NCBI RefSeq assembly: GCF_000372425.1
Contig: NZ_AQVD01000001.1
Span: 310,001-374,000, forward strand
Reading direction: 5' to 3'
From: Streptococcus ferus DSM 20646
Lineage (GTDB): Bacteria > Bacillota > Bacilli > Lactobacillales > Streptococcaceae
DNA: 64,000 nt
Shown here: in pieces, positions 38,283-47,003 of the stretch
How the letters are laid out: each line of letters opens with the position of its first letter
How positions within the stretch are numbered: position 1 is the first letter of the stretch
Notes under the pieces: generated by a model
Seen by the model: the letters and a program-made list of their open reading frames with translations, nothing else
Told to the model about the DNA's origin: nothing
Database searches by the model: none
Position numbers and translations under genes: made by a program

Positions 38283-40484
38283 ATGTCCCAAAAGAAATGT
38301 TTTTTGATACCGGCGCTGTCAGGTTTACTATTATCAACGGCAGTTCTGACCAATCAGGTCTATGCTGAGGAAACGACGGTTTCGACCGTTGCAGAAACAA
38401 GTGTCAGTAATCTGACAACGACAGCTGAGACAGTCAGCCAAGCAACAACTCAGTCGGCTGTTTCTTCTGAAGCCAGTCAAGCAGTGCCAGTAGCTTCTGA
38501 GACAGCTCAAACAGGGGCTGCTTCTGTCCCGTCCAACCAGACATCTGCAGCCTCAGTAGATACGGCTGTTACTTCATCGGACACCATTACCATTTTGCAT
38601 ACCAATGATGTCCATGGCAGAATAGAGGAAAGCTCGGGAGTCATCGGCGATGCGAAATTAGCAACGATTGTTAATCAAGAGCGTGCGAAGGGTGAAACCA
38701 TCTTGCTAGATGCTGGGGATGCCTTTCAAGGGATGCCTATTTCCAACAGCAGCCAGGGTGAGGATATGGCAGCTATCATGAATCTGATTGGCTATGACGC
38801 CATGGCCGTTGGAAATCACGAGTTCGATTTTGGTTTGGATCAGATTAAGAAATACAAAGAACTTCTGACATTTCCTCTCCTGAGTTCGAACACATATGTG
38901 AATGGCAGCCGTCTTTTCCAAGCATCAACAATTATTGATAAGGATACGACCAAGGTGGGCGATGAGTTTGTGGTGATTGGGGTAACAACGCCTGAAACAG
39001 CAACCAAAACCCATCCAGACAATATTATAGGTGTCAACTTTACGGATCCTATTACAGAAGTCAATCAGGTTATTGCTGAAATTGAGGCACGCGCTGCAGC
39101 AGAAGGCAAGACCTATCAAAACTATATTATTCTGGCCCATCTGGGAGTTGACCCGACGACACCTGTAGAATGGCAGGGAAGCACTCTGGCTCAGGCCTTG
39201 TCTGAAAACAGCCAGTTGGCGGGTAAAAAAGTCATTGTGATTGATGGACACTCTCATACGGTTCAAACGGCTACTTACGGGGATAATGTCACCTACAATC
39301 AGACCGGTTCTTACCTCAATAATATTGGGAAAATCACACTAAATTCTGCTCAAGTGTTGGCCAGCATTATTCCTGCTTCTGAAGCCAAGACTGTGGAGGC
39401 AGATCCAACGATTGCAGCCATGGTGGCTCAGATTAAGGCAAGGTATGATGCCGAAAATGCAACCGTCGTCATTGATAATAGCCCTGTCGAACTTAATGGG
39501 GATCGCTCCAATGTTCGCGTTCGTGAAACCAACCTCGGAAATGCTGTTGCTGATGCGCTTTTGGCTTACGGGCAAACCGGCTTTGCCCATCCAACAGATT
39601 TGGCGGTTACTAATGGTGGCGGTCTTAGAGCGACCATTGCTAAAGACAAAGCCGTTACCAAGGGCGACATTATTGCCGTTCTGCCATTTGGTAATAGCAT
39701 TGCTCAAATTCAGGTAAGCGGCCAAGACATCAAAGACATGTTCCAAAAATCATTGAGTGCGATTACCCAAGTTGATAAAACAACAGGAGCGGCTATCTTA
39801 GATGAGAATGGGCAGCCCCTGCTTGAAGCCAGTGGCGGCTTTCTCCATGTTTCTGGAGCTCGCGTTTTTTACGATACCAATTTAGCATCGGATGCTCGTA
39901 TTTTAGCAATTGACATCTGGAACAGAGCCAGTCAAAGTTACCAGCCACTTGATTTAAGCAGAACCTATTATTTGGCAACGAACGATTTCCTAGCTGCCGG
40001 CGGAGATGGTTACACCATGCTGGGCGGCAGCCGAGAAGAAGGACCATCTCTTGATACGGTCTTTGCGGCTTATTTAGCTCAGGCTGATTTGTTGCAGTAT
40101 GCTGTCATTAACCCTAATTCACGTCTTGTTTCAATCAGCAGCAGTCTAGATTCCGACGGTGATGGCTTCGCAGACTATCAAGAGATCCAGGCAGGTACTG
40201 ATCCATCAGATGGTGCTTCTCACCCCGATCAAAGACTTGACGATGACAGAGCTGGCAATGTCTCTCTGCCTAGGGCGGCTTCATCAGCTTATGCCCAGTC
40301 TACATCAGTCTATCCACTCTCCAAACCAGTTTCTATTCCTGTCCGCTATCAGATGTCTAATTCGCAGCAACTGAGACAGCTCCCCTTGACCAACAGCAAA
40401 GAATCTATGCTGGCACTTTTGCTGGGGGTTTCACTCATTGGTTTTGGCCTCTATGGAGCACGCCGACAGTCTTATGGCAAATAA
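38283..40484 (+). CDS. Cell-wall 5'-nucleotidase (NudP-like), LPLTN sorting signal
   Basis: 733 aa. Signal peptide (residues 1-28, cut after VYA), a Ser/Thr-rich linker to about residue 100, a calcineurin-like metallophosphatase domain (ILHTNDVHGRI; VGNHEFDFG), a 5'-nucleotidase C-terminal domain (VTNGGGLRA), a Ca-binding-type loop DSDGDGFADYQEI near 625, and at about 700 LPLTN, a hydrophobic helix and ARRQ, i.e. a sortase anchor with Asn in place of Gly. From memory, GBS NudP also has LPXTN. It dephosphorylates extracellular nucleotides, giving nucleosides for the salvage genes and, in hosts, adenosine. Confidence 0.9.
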   Translation: MSQKKCFLIPALSGLLLSTAVLTNQVYAEETTVSTVAETSVSNLTTTAETVSQATTQSAVSSEASQAVPVASETAQTGAASVPSNQTSAASVDTAVTSSDTITILHTNDVHGRIEESSGVIGDAKLATIVNQERAKGETILLDAGDAFQGMPISNSSQGEDMAAIMNLIGYDAMAVGNHEFDFGLDQIKKYKELLTFPLLSSNTYVNGSRLFQASTIIDKDTTKVGDEFVVIGVTTPETATKTHPDNIIGVNFTDPITEVNQVIAEIEARAAAEGKTYQNYIILAHLGVDPTTPVEWQGSTLAQALSENSQLAGKKVIVIDGHSHTVQTATYGDNVTYNQTGSYLNNIGKITLNSAQVLASIIPASEAKTVEADPTIAAMVAQIKARYDAENATVVIDNSPVELNGDRSNVRVRETNLGNAVADALLAYGQTGFAHPTDLAVTNGGGLRATIAKDKAVTKGDIIAVLPFGNSIAQIQVSGQDIKDMFQKSLSAITQVDKTTGAAILDENGQPLLEASGGFLHVSGARVFYDTNLASDARILAIDIWNRASQSYQPLDLSRTYYLATNDFLAAGGDGYTMLGGSREEGPSLDTVFAAYLAQADLLQYAVINPNSRLVSISSSLDSDGDGFADYQEIQAGTDPSDGASHPDQRLDDDRAGNVSLPRAASSAYAQSTSVYPLSKPVSIPVRYQMSNSQQLRQLPLTNSKESMLALLLGVSLIGFGLYGARRQSYGK

Positions 40485-40497
40485 GGTAGACAATGTC

Positions 40498-40525
40498 AAA
40501 AGAGGTGATAACACCTCTTTTTTTG
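40498..40525 (+). terminator. Terminator of the nucleotidase gene
   Basis: AAAAGAGGTG/CACCTCTTTT with an ATAA loop, then Ts. Confidence 0.9.
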
Positions 40526-40607
40526 CTTTTCTTGAAAAAAGAGCCGACTTTCTATAAAATAAAAAGAGCGGATGGCAATAGTTTGAGCAGAAAAAAGGAT
40601 AGGTGCA

Positions 40608-41363
40608 GTGATAACAGAAAAAGAACTCTTAACACTCTGCGGTCAGGTAGGGCGTGTTTTATTGACCAGCGGAGCAGAGACTTCGCGCGTAGAGACGACG
40701 GTAGAATATATTGGAAAAGCTGCGGGTTTCACTGTAACGTGCCATGCGACCATGACAGCTATCTTGATTTCAGAAGACCTAAATAACAGGGTTCATATTG
40801 TCAAAATTAGAGGAAATCAGTTTAATCTCCAAAAATTGGATGAAATCAACCATTTGTCGCGCCAGTTCACAGAAGGCAGACTTTCCTTTGCTGAATTGCA
40901 AGGAGAAGTCAATCGCATTGATCAGAAGGTTATTGATTTTAAATGGCCTGAAAAGATACTATCTGCTGGACTCGTGTCGGTAGCTCCCATGATGCTCTTT
41001 AAGGCTTCTTGGTCGGATTTGGCCTGGGCCTTTTTAGTGGGAATTTGCGGCTATCTGATAGCCCAGTGGGCCTTTTATAAAGTACAGGGTGCCTATGCAG
41101 CCCCTGCCTTGGGTGGCTTGACGGTGGGTTTTCTCGCTGGCCTGCTGTTTGCTTTGCATTTGGGGCAGAATGCTGACCACATCGCTGTCTCAGCCCTCAT
41201 GCCCTTGGTTCCTGGAGTAGCGATGACCAACTCTTTCCGAGAGATTATTGGTAGGGATACTATTTCTGGTTTGGTTAGAGCAGTAGACGCAGTTGTGACG
41301 GCAGGTGCCATCGGTGGAGGGGTCATTATCGGGCATTTTCTGGCTCAGCTCTTGACATTGTGA
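40608..41363 (+). CDS. Threonine/serine exporter ThrE family, N-terminal (DUF1212) half
   Basis: 251 aa. A soluble N-terminal part with GAETSRVETTVEYIGKAAG (the DUF1212 signature with conserved Glu and Arg), then about five membrane helices. In Corynebacterium ThrE this half is fused to the next domain; in Firmicutes the two are separate genes, as here. The start is a GTG at 40608 after AAAGGATAGG. The partner begins ten bases downstream. Confidence 0.85.
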   Translation: MITEKELLTLCGQVGRVLLTSGAETSRVETTVEYIGKAAGFTVTCHATMTAILISEDLNNRVHIVKIRGNQFNLQKLDEINHLSRQFTEGRLSFAELQGEVNRIDQKVIDFKWPEKILSAGLVSVAPMMLFKASWSDLAWAFLVGICGYLIAQWAFYKVQGAYAAPALGGLTVGFLAGLLFALHLGQNADHIAVSALMPLVPGVAMTNSFREIIGRDTISGLVRAVDAVVTAGAIGGGVIIGHFLAQLLTL

Positions 41364-41373
41364 GGAATTTAGG

Positions 41374-41826
41374 ATGGAATTGATTGTCGGTTTTGTATTT
41401 AGTTTTTTAGCCACTTGGGGCTTTGGTATCATTACCAATGTTCCCAGGCGGACGCTTTTAGCGTCAGCACTTACAGGAGGCGTAGCTTGGACGGCCTATC
41501 TCTTGCTTGAAAAGGTGACGTCCAATCTTGTGCTTCCTAATCTGGGCGCTGCACTTTTAATTGGTTTTTTGGCCAATGTGTCAGCTGTTAAGCTCAAGAC
41601 ACCGGTAAACATCATGTATGTCCCTTGCCTAGTCTCTCTCGTCCCAGGAGCCATTATTTATAAAACCATGAAGAGTTTTGCGCTGGGTGATAGCCGAGCT
41701 GCTCAGGGATATTTAGTAGAGGCATTGACGGTTACCGTTTCCCTAGCTTTGGGCTTTCTGCTTGCAGAAACGTTGATAAATAAACTTCGCAAGTCGTTGA
41801 AGGAAAAGAAAAAAACCGTCTCTTAG
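41374..41826 (+). CDS. Threonine/serine exporter ThrE family, C-terminal (DUF3815) half
   Basis: 150 aa, four to five membrane helices, with LLASALTGGVAWTAYLLLEK and VPCLVSLVPGAIIYKTMKSF as in DUF3815. It forms the exporter with the preceding protein. The terminator hairpin overlaps its last codons. Confidence 0.85.
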   Translation: MELIVGFVFSFLATWGFGIITNVPRRTLLASALTGGVAWTAYLLLEKVTSNLVLPNLGAALLIGFLANVSAVKLKTPVNIMYVPCLVSLVPGAIIYKTMKSFALGDSRAAQGYLVEALTVTVSLALGFLLAETLINKLRKSLKEKKKTVS

Positions 41827-41834
41827 GACGGTTT
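41813..41834. terminator. Bidirectional terminator overlapping two gene ends
   Basis: AAACCGTC/GACGGTTT stem (41813-41820, 41827-41834) covers the last codons of the exporter gene and reaches the plsY stop codon. Confidence 0.75.
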
Positions 41835-42471
41835 ATTTTGGTTTTTGTTTCGTTAGATTCAGACCGAAAGGCACTAAATTTTCGGTCTTGTTTTTAATGC
41901 GGGTCAGATTGTCCCTGTGGCGGACAATGATGATGCCTGCCAGCACTAACACAAGAAGAGAAAAGAGCAAGTCATAGTCAGGAAGCAGAAAGTGAAACGA
42001 GGGAAAGATTAGCATGGTCAAAACTGCCACTAGCGCAGCGATAACACTTGACATGGAAATCATACTGGTCAAAAACAGGGTGACGCCAAAAACAATCAAG
42101 AGAAAGATTAAATAAAGTGGGGCAAATCCCAGCATGACACCAGCACTGGTCGCTACCGCCTTGCCTCCCTTAAACTGAGCAAAGACGGGGAAAGTATGTC
42201 CCAAGACAGCAAAAACACCAAAGAAAAGCGGAGAAATGTCTGTAATCCCCAGCCAGATAGGAATAAGAGTTGCCAAAGTTCCTTTCAAAATATCAATGAC
42301 TAGGGTAAGAATTCCCGCCTTTGGCCCCAGAATTCGAAAAGTATTGGTCGTTCCCGTATTTCCGCTCCCGTAGTCTCTTAGATTTTTATGGTAAAAATAC
42401 TTGCCAATCCAGAGTCCGGTCGGGATTGAACCCAGTAAATAGGCAATTAAAATAGAGGCTAAAATTTTCAT
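41833..42471 (-). CDS. plsY: Glycerol-3-phosphate acyltransferase PlsY
   Basis: 212-aa membrane enzyme. [32 protein letters not shown] and [12 protein letters not shown] are the three conserved active-site loops. It transfers acyl from acyl-phosphate to glycerol-3-phosphate, the first step of phospholipid synthesis. Two ATGs lie near the start; the first abuts the -10 box (42477), so ATG 42471, six bases from the -10, is the likely start of a leaderless message. Confidence 0.95.
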   Translation of the reverse strand: MKILASILIAYLLGSIPTGLWIGKYFYHKNLRDYGSGNTGTTNTFRILGPKAGILTLVIDILKGTLATLIPIWLGITDISPLFFGVFAVLGHTFPVFAQFKGGKAVATSAGVMLGFAPLYLIFLLIVFGVTLFLTSMISMSSVIAALVAVLTMLIFPSFHFLLPDYDLLFSLLVLVLAGIIIVRHRDNLTRIKNKTENLVPFGLNLTKQKPK

Positions 42472-42477
42472 AGCCAT

Positions 42478-42486
42478 ATTATACCA
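42478..42486 (-). promoter_or_regulatory. plsY promoter placed for a leaderless mRNA
   Basis: On the - strand TGG TATAAT (42486-42478), six bases (themselves starting with ATG), then ATG at 42471. Confidence 0.7.
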
Positions 42487-42526
42487 TAAAAGCCTGAGAG
42501 AAAAGCTCTATCTCACAAAATATCTT

Positions 42527-42555
42527 TTGCAAAAATCTCAAAAAACTTGTAAGAT
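42527..42555 (+). promoter_or_regulatory. parE promoter
   Basis: TTGCAA (42527-42532), 17 bases, TAAGAT (42550-42555). Confidence 0.6.
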
Positions 42556-42584
42556 AGTTAGGATGAAAGTATCGGAGGTCACAC

Positions 42585-44534
42585 TTGGCTAAGAAAGAAA
42601 TTACCATTAACAATTATAATGATGATGCCATTCAGGTATTAGAAGGCTTAGATGCTGTCCGTAAGCGTCCAGGGATGTATATCGGTTCAACAGATGCGAC
42701 CGGTCTTCATCATCTGGTTTGGGAAATCGTAGATAATGCCGTTGATGAAGCCCTCTCAGGTTTTGGGGATCGCATTGATGTGACAATCAATAAAGACGGC
42801 TCTATTTCCGTAGCAGACAGCGGACGCGGAATGCCTGTCGGCAAACACGCAATGGGGATTCCTACCGTTGAGGTTATCTTTACTGTCCTCCATGCCGGCG
42901 GAAAATTCGGTCAGGGAGGCTACAAAACGTCCGGCGGTCTCCACGGAGTTGGTTCTTCTGTTGTTAATGCTCTGGCCAGCTGGTTGGAAGTTGAAATCAC
43001 TCGAGACGGCGCCGTCTACCGGCAGCGCTTTGAAGATGGAGGCAAACCCGTCACCACTCTGAAAAAGGTTGGCAGCGCTCCAAAATCGAAATCAGGCACC
43101 AAAGTATCTTTTATGCCAGACGACAGCATTTTTTCAACGACAGATTTCAAATACAATACCATTGCTGAGCGTCTCAACGAATCCGCTTTTCTTCTGAAAA
43201 ATGTGACCTTGACCCTGACCGATTTGCGTTCCGACGAACGGGCAGAATTCCACTATGAAAATGGGGTTCAGGATTTCGTGGCCTACCTCAATGAGGACAA
43301 GGAAACGCTGACCCCTATTATCTATTTTGAAGGTCAGGAAGACGACTTCCAAGTCGAAGTTGCGCTTCAGTACAATGATGGTTTTTCGGACAATATCCTC
43401 TCCTTTGTCAATAACGTCCGCACTAAAGACGGGGGAACCCATGAGACAGGCCTTAAGTCTGCCATTACCAAGGCTATGAATGACTATGCCAGAAAGACAG
43501 GTCTCCTTAAGGAAAAAGACAAGAATCTGGAAGGGTCAGACTATCGAGAGGGGCTATCAGCCGTTCTATCCATTCTAGTCCCCGAAGAACATCTCCAATT
43601 TGAGGGGCAGACCAAGGATAAGCTGGGCAGTCCTCTGGCACGCCCGATTGTAGACGGTATGGTTTCTGATAAGCTGACCTATTTCTTAATGGAAAATGGC
43701 GAACTGGCTTCCAACCTCATTCGCAAGGCCATCAAAGCCAGAGATGCTCGGGAAGCAGCCCGTAAAGCGCGTGACGAGTCCCGCAACGGAAAGAAAAATA
43801 AGAAAGACAAGGGGCTCTTATCTGGTAAGTTAACACCAGCCCAGTCAAAAAACGCCAAGAAAAATGAACTCTATCTGGTCGAAGGGGATTCCGCCGGCGG
43901 TTCAGCCAAACAGGGCCGTGACCGGAAATTTCAGGCCATTTTACCTCTGCGCGGTAAGGTTCTGAATACTGAAAAAGCTAAAATGGCTGACATTCTTAAA
44001 AACGAAGAAATCAACACCATGATTTACACCATTGGTGCGGGTGTCGGGGCAGACTTTAGTCTAGACGATATCAACTATGATAAAATCATCATCATGACCG
44101 ATGCCGATACCGACGGTGCCCATATTCAGACCTTGCTTCTCACCTTCTTTTACCGTTATATGCGTCCGCTGGTTGAAGCAGGCCATGTTTACATTGCCCT
44201 GCCGCCGCTTTATAAGATGTCTAAAGGAAAAGGAAAAAATGAAATGGTGGCCTATGCATGGAGTGATGGTGAATTAGAAGACCTCCGCAAGACCTTCGGC
44301 CGCGGTTCGATCCTTCAGCGTTACAAAGGACTTGGGGAAATGAACGCCGACCAACTCTGGGAAACGACCATGAATCCAGAGAGCCGTACCCTAATCAAAG
44401 TGACCATTGACGATCTGGCCCGTGCCGAACGCCGAGTCTCCGTCCTCATGGGGGACAAACCTGCTCCCCGCCGCCAATGGATCGAGGACAATGTTAAGTT
44501 TACCTTGGAGGAAGCGACAGCATTCTCAAAATAA
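42585..44534 (+). CDS. parE: DNA topoisomerase IV subunit B
   Basis: 649 aa. GHKL ATPase domain (EIVDNAVDEAL, VADSGRGMPVG, GLHGVGSSVVNA), transducer, and the TOPRIM region (LVEGDSAGGSAKQGRDR, MTDADTDGAHI). It pairs with ParC to decatenate chromosomes. The start is a TTG at 42585 behind CGGAGGT. Usually parC follows closely; here 2.4 kb of extra DNA separates them. Confidence 0.97.
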   Translation: MAKKEITINNYNDDAIQVLEGLDAVRKRPGMYIGSTDATGLHHLVWEIVDNAVDEALSGFGDRIDVTINKDGSISVADSGRGMPVGKHAMGIPTVEVIFTVLHAGGKFGQGGYKTSGGLHGVGSSVVNALASWLEVEITRDGAVYRQRFEDGGKPVTTLKKVGSAPKSKSGTKVSFMPDDSIFSTTDFKYNTIAERLNESAFLLKNVTLTLTDLRSDERAEFHYENGVQDFVAYLNEDKETLTPIIYFEGQEDDFQVEVALQYNDGFSDNILSFVNNVRTKDGGTHETGLKSAITKAMNDYARKTGLLKEKDKNLEGSDYREGLSAVLSILVPEEHLQFEGQTKDKLGSPLARPIVDGMVSDKLTYFLMENGELASNLIRKAIKARDAREAARKARDESRNGKKNKKDKGLLSGKLTPAQSKNAKKNELYLVEGDSAGGSAKQGRDRKFQAILPLRGKVLNTEKAKMADILKNEEINTMIYTIGAGVGADFSLDDINYDKIIIMTDADTDGAHIQTLLLTFFYRYMRPLVEAGHVYIALPPLYKMSKGKGKNEMVAYAWSDGELEDLRKTFGRGSILQRYKGLGEMNADQLWETTMNPESRTLIKVTIDDLARAERRVSVLMGDKPAPRRQWIEDNVKFTLEEATAFSK

Positions 44535-44535
44535 G

Positions 44536-44556
44536 ATGTTCACTTGAACTGAACGC
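44536..44556 (+). repeat. Short variant of the stem-loop repeat after parE
   Basis: ATGTTCACTTGAACTGAACGC: GTTCA/TGAAC arms with the same GTTCA...ACTGAAC frame as the repeats at 24575 and 46855. This copy and 46855 bracket the parE-parC insert. Confidence 0.3.
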
Positions 44557-44622
44557 AGTAACTCTGAAAATTAGCCTCAGTTAGAGACCGGTCTGGCCAT
44601 GTATTTCCAAGAAAGTAGAAAA

Positions 44623-45108
44623 ATGAAACTAATCCCTTACGAATCTCGCTATAAAAATCAGGTCATTGCCTTGATTTTGTACTTGCAGAATTATGACAAC
44701 CAGGTAGATTTGTCCCTAGAAGAACAGCCAGATATGAATGTTATTGAAGACTACTATATGGCTACTGGCGGCAACTTTTGGCTGGTTGTGACAGAAGAAG
44801 GCATGGTGGTCGGAACCATCGGACTACTGGTCAAGGAGCAGGTGGGAGTTCTGAAGAAATTCTTTGTGCATCAGGATTTTCGTGGTCGTGAAAAGGGTGT
44901 CTCTAGCCTGCTCTATCAAGCTTTGGTGGCAGATTGTCAAGCAAAAGATGTGAAGATTATCGTTTTGGATACTCCGTCTAAGTGCTATGCCGCCCACCGC
45001 TTTTATGAAAAGCAGGGCTTCCAGCAGATTGAAAAAGAAGATTTGCTCATTCGCTATGATTACCCCAATCGAGATTCTCTAATATTTATGTTGGAATTTG
45101 GGAATTAA
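44623..45108 (+). CDS. GNAT family N-acetyltransferase
   Basis: 161 aa. Acetyl-CoA-binding region KKFFVHQDFRGREKGVSSLL and VVGTIGLLV before it; HRFYEKQGFQQI at the end. Substrate unknown. ATG 44623 has only a weak AGAAAG; an in-frame ATG at 44599 is possible. It lies between parE and parC, ahead of AT-rich accessory DNA. Confidence 0.8.
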   Translation: MKLIPYESRYKNQVIALILYLQNYDNQVDLSLEEQPDMNVIEDYYMATGGNFWLVVTEEGMVVGTIGLLVKEQVGVLKKFFVHQDFRGREKGVSSLLYQALVADCQAKDVKIIVLDTPSKCYAAHRFYEKQGFQQIEKEDLLIRYDYPNRDSLIFMLEFGN

Positions 45109-45147
45109 TCTTGAAACTAATCTCGTTGTGTTCAAAAGGAGCAGAAA

Positions 45148-45318
45148 TTGTTAGAAAAAGTCAATCTCAAGCATACCTTTGCTAAGGTACCTATCCAGCC
45201 TATTCTGACTTATCGGTTCAACTTATATGAAGCTATCAATGACTAACTGAAGACCTATGAAAAACGACTTTCTTCACAGGTATTGACTGTTCTTATTATT
45301 TTATTATGGAGAGTATAA
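45148..45318 (+). pseudogene. Decayed short gene of unknown family
   Basis: A TTG with AAAAGGAG before it opens a frame of 32 codons (LEKVNLKHTFAKVPIQPILT...) that stops at TAA 45244, then continues in frame for 23 more codons to TAA 45316. It looks like the start of a gene hit by a stop mutation and deletion. I do not recognise the family. Confidence 0.3.
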
Positions 45319-45358
45319 CCTATTTCAGCCATAGGAGTTGTAATGAAAGGGGAAATGA

Positions 45359-46615
45359 ATGGCAAAAAAATCTTACATCTACATATTAAATTGGACTGAA
45401 GTACATGGATGTATAAAAATTGGAAAAGCTAATAATATCTGGAATAGGTATCAGCAATTAAAAAAGGGATTTGGAGAAGCTGACTTAGAGAATTCATACT
45501 GGTTTGAGGAACGAGAAACTGATATTTTACAAATTGAAAAGTTGCTTCACACTTTTACAAGAAAATACAAAGTCGATTTTCCTGAAAAGTTAGATGGGTC
45601 TACCGAACTTTTTGAAATAGAAGCTCTGGATGAAGTTAGAGATTTATGTGGTCGAATGGAAATTCAATTGCATAAGGGGATTAATGCTCCTAAAAACAAG
45701 GTGGTTGCCCAAAAGTCCAATATAAAAATCAAAAATGAAAAAACTTTTCAAGAACAAATTGAAGTTAACAGACTTAAATTGAATAATCTAATTGACTTTA
45801 TCCGCACTATCAACGAACACCCGCGAGATTGGGTTGTAAGAGATACAAAGTCTAGTTTTCCATGGGGGCATAGATTTATTTTAACAACTGTAATAAATGA
45901 GAATCCTAATTCGGATTATAAAATGACAGTAGATGAATTTAGAGAATTTCAATGTTTTAATTTTAATGAAAGCAGTTGGTTTTCATTAATCAATTTATTT
46001 TCTTACTTTAAATTTACAAAGGATAGAAAACTGGTAGGTTTTGAATTATCTAGTAGTACTATTAATAAAATTGAGAATTTGATTGAGGGTAACGAAAACT
46101 TATCGTTGCATATCAAACAATACTATTTTGATTTGTTCTCACAGCTTATTTCGGAGTTACGATTACTGCTATCTAAAAAAGAAAACAGTACATTTGATGT
46201 CGAACAATGGCTTAATCCAAAATTTGAATGGAATTCAGATGAACATGCTGATACTGACAAATTTGGTGTATTCAATTTGTTGAAATATCCAGATTTTAGA
46301 ACAATAAATTTGAAGCTTGAAGTTTCAAAAATTTCAAAGATTATCTCGAACGGGTATTCTTGGACAATATTTCCAAACAATACTGCTAAAACGATTAAAC
46401 TGTTTCAGATGAACCCTCCTACAAAAGAAGATTTACACACAATAAATAATTTTCAAGATGGAATTTATATTTCTGATGAAGAAAACTATTTTAAATTCTG
46501 CCGATTCTTGAGAGATTTATTTGAGATAGAAGAATTTGGTTACGAATACTTACTTATCCCTAAAAACAAGGGACCACAGCAGTTACCTCTATATAATATT
46601 GAAGATTTATTCTGA
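45359..46615 (+). CDS. GIY-YIG nuclease-domain protein (T5orf172/MUG113-like)
   Basis: 418 aa, AT-rich. Residues 5-75 form a T5orf172-type GIY-YIG domain: YIYIL (6-10), CIKIGKANNIWNRYQQL (18-34, with Arg30) and IEKLLHTF (Glu60), so the expected Tyr, Lys, Arg and Glu are present. Residues 120-418 are an unrecognised charged, Phe/Asn-rich domain, probably target recognition or partner binding. AAAGGGGAA precedes ATG 45359. Its base composition differs from the flanking parE and parC, suggesting transfer. A structured RNA-like element begins just after the stop codon. A defence or mobile role is only inferred. Confidence 0.7.
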   Translation: MAKKSYIYILNWTEVHGCIKIGKANNIWNRYQQLKKGFGEADLENSYWFEERETDILQIEKLLHTFTRKYKVDFPEKLDGSTELFEIEALDEVRDLCGRMEIQLHKGINAPKNKVVAQKSNIKIKNEKTFQEQIEVNRLKLNNLIDFIRTINEHPRDWVVRDTKSSFPWGHRFILTTVINENPNSDYKMTVDEFREFQCFNFNESSWFSLINLFSYFKFTKDRKLVGFELSSSTINKIENLIEGNENLSLHIKQYYFDLFSQLISELRLLLSKKENSTFDVEQWLNPKFEWNSDEHADTDKFGVFNLLKYPDFRTINLKLEVSKISKIISNGYSWTIFPNNTAKTIKLFQMNPPTKEDLHTINNFQDGIYISDEENYFKFCRFLRDLFEIEEFGYEYLLIPKNKGPQQLPLYNIEDLF

Positions 46616-46654
46616 AATCGTATAGAATGGCTTTGTAATTTTCAGCGTATCCCT

Positions 46655-46815
46655 AGGCGGGCGTGAGCGAGCCCAAAATGGATAATCGCCGCCGTAGTGA
46701 AAGAAGCTAATAACAAGGTTATTAGCTTCAGGGAAGTTGGAAGACTCAGGCTTCCAACTTAGGAATGGAACTCCAAGGGAGATCGCTTCTGTCCCCACTA
46801 CCTAAGGCGATTATC
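46655..46815 (+). ncRNA. Structured RNA-like element 3' of the GIY-YIG gene (class unknown)
   Basis: A compact set of nested perfect helices: outer 46681-46690 with 46806-46815 (10 bp) and, inside it, 46694-46699 with 46796-46801 (6 bp); two arms 46703-46714/46718-46729 (12 bp, AAG loop) and 46734-46743/46751-46760 (10 bp); a small CTCC/GGAG arm (46771-46781); and a 5' GGGC/GCCC hairpin (46659-46673). There is no T run after the outer helix and no open frame. This multi-arm fold looks like a functional RNA, such as an omegaRNA- or intron-type scaffold, but I cannot assign a class. Strand is assumed to be +. Confidence 0.5.
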
Positions 46816-46854
46816 AAAAAAATAATAAATAAAAATTTTCCGTCAAGAAACAAA

Positions 46855-46891
46855 GAAAGGAATGTTCAGCTAGTTTGTCTAACTGAACACG
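46855..46891 (+). repeat. Copy 2 of the dispersed stem-loop repeat
   Basis: 37-base near-copy of 24575-24610. Hairpin GTTCAG-C-TAG / CTA-A-CTGAAC (46864-46873, 46879-46888). It lies upstream of parC, as copy 1 lies upstream of punA. Confidence 0.55.
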
Positions 46892-46972
46892 GGACTAAAT
46901 TCCTTGTGAAAAAGATAAATCTCCCTAGATGTCTATCATTGTCGGGCGATTTCCTATTTTCCTACGAAATTT

Positions 46973-46986
46973 TTCGGCAAGCCGAA
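46973..46986. other. Palindrome upstream of parC
   Basis: TTCGGC-AA-GCCGAA, 18 bases before the parC start; a hairpin in the leader or an operator. Confidence 0.35.
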
Positions 46987-47003
46987 CCGTCCCTATGTAT
47001 CTT

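Noticed and set aside
45244-45358. Stop-codon readthrough or frameshift site joining 45148 to the GIY-YIG gene
   Set aside because: The frames do not join, and no slippery sequence is present; simple gene decay is more likely.
46681-46815. Structured element as a plain Rho-independent terminator of the GIY-YIG gene
   Set aside because: The outer helix is followed by an A-rich stretch, not Ts, and several internal arms are perfect; a terminator would not need them. It could still have a minor terminator role on the other strand.
46681-46815. Retron or diversity-generating element
   Set aside because: No reverse transcriptase gene lies on either side.
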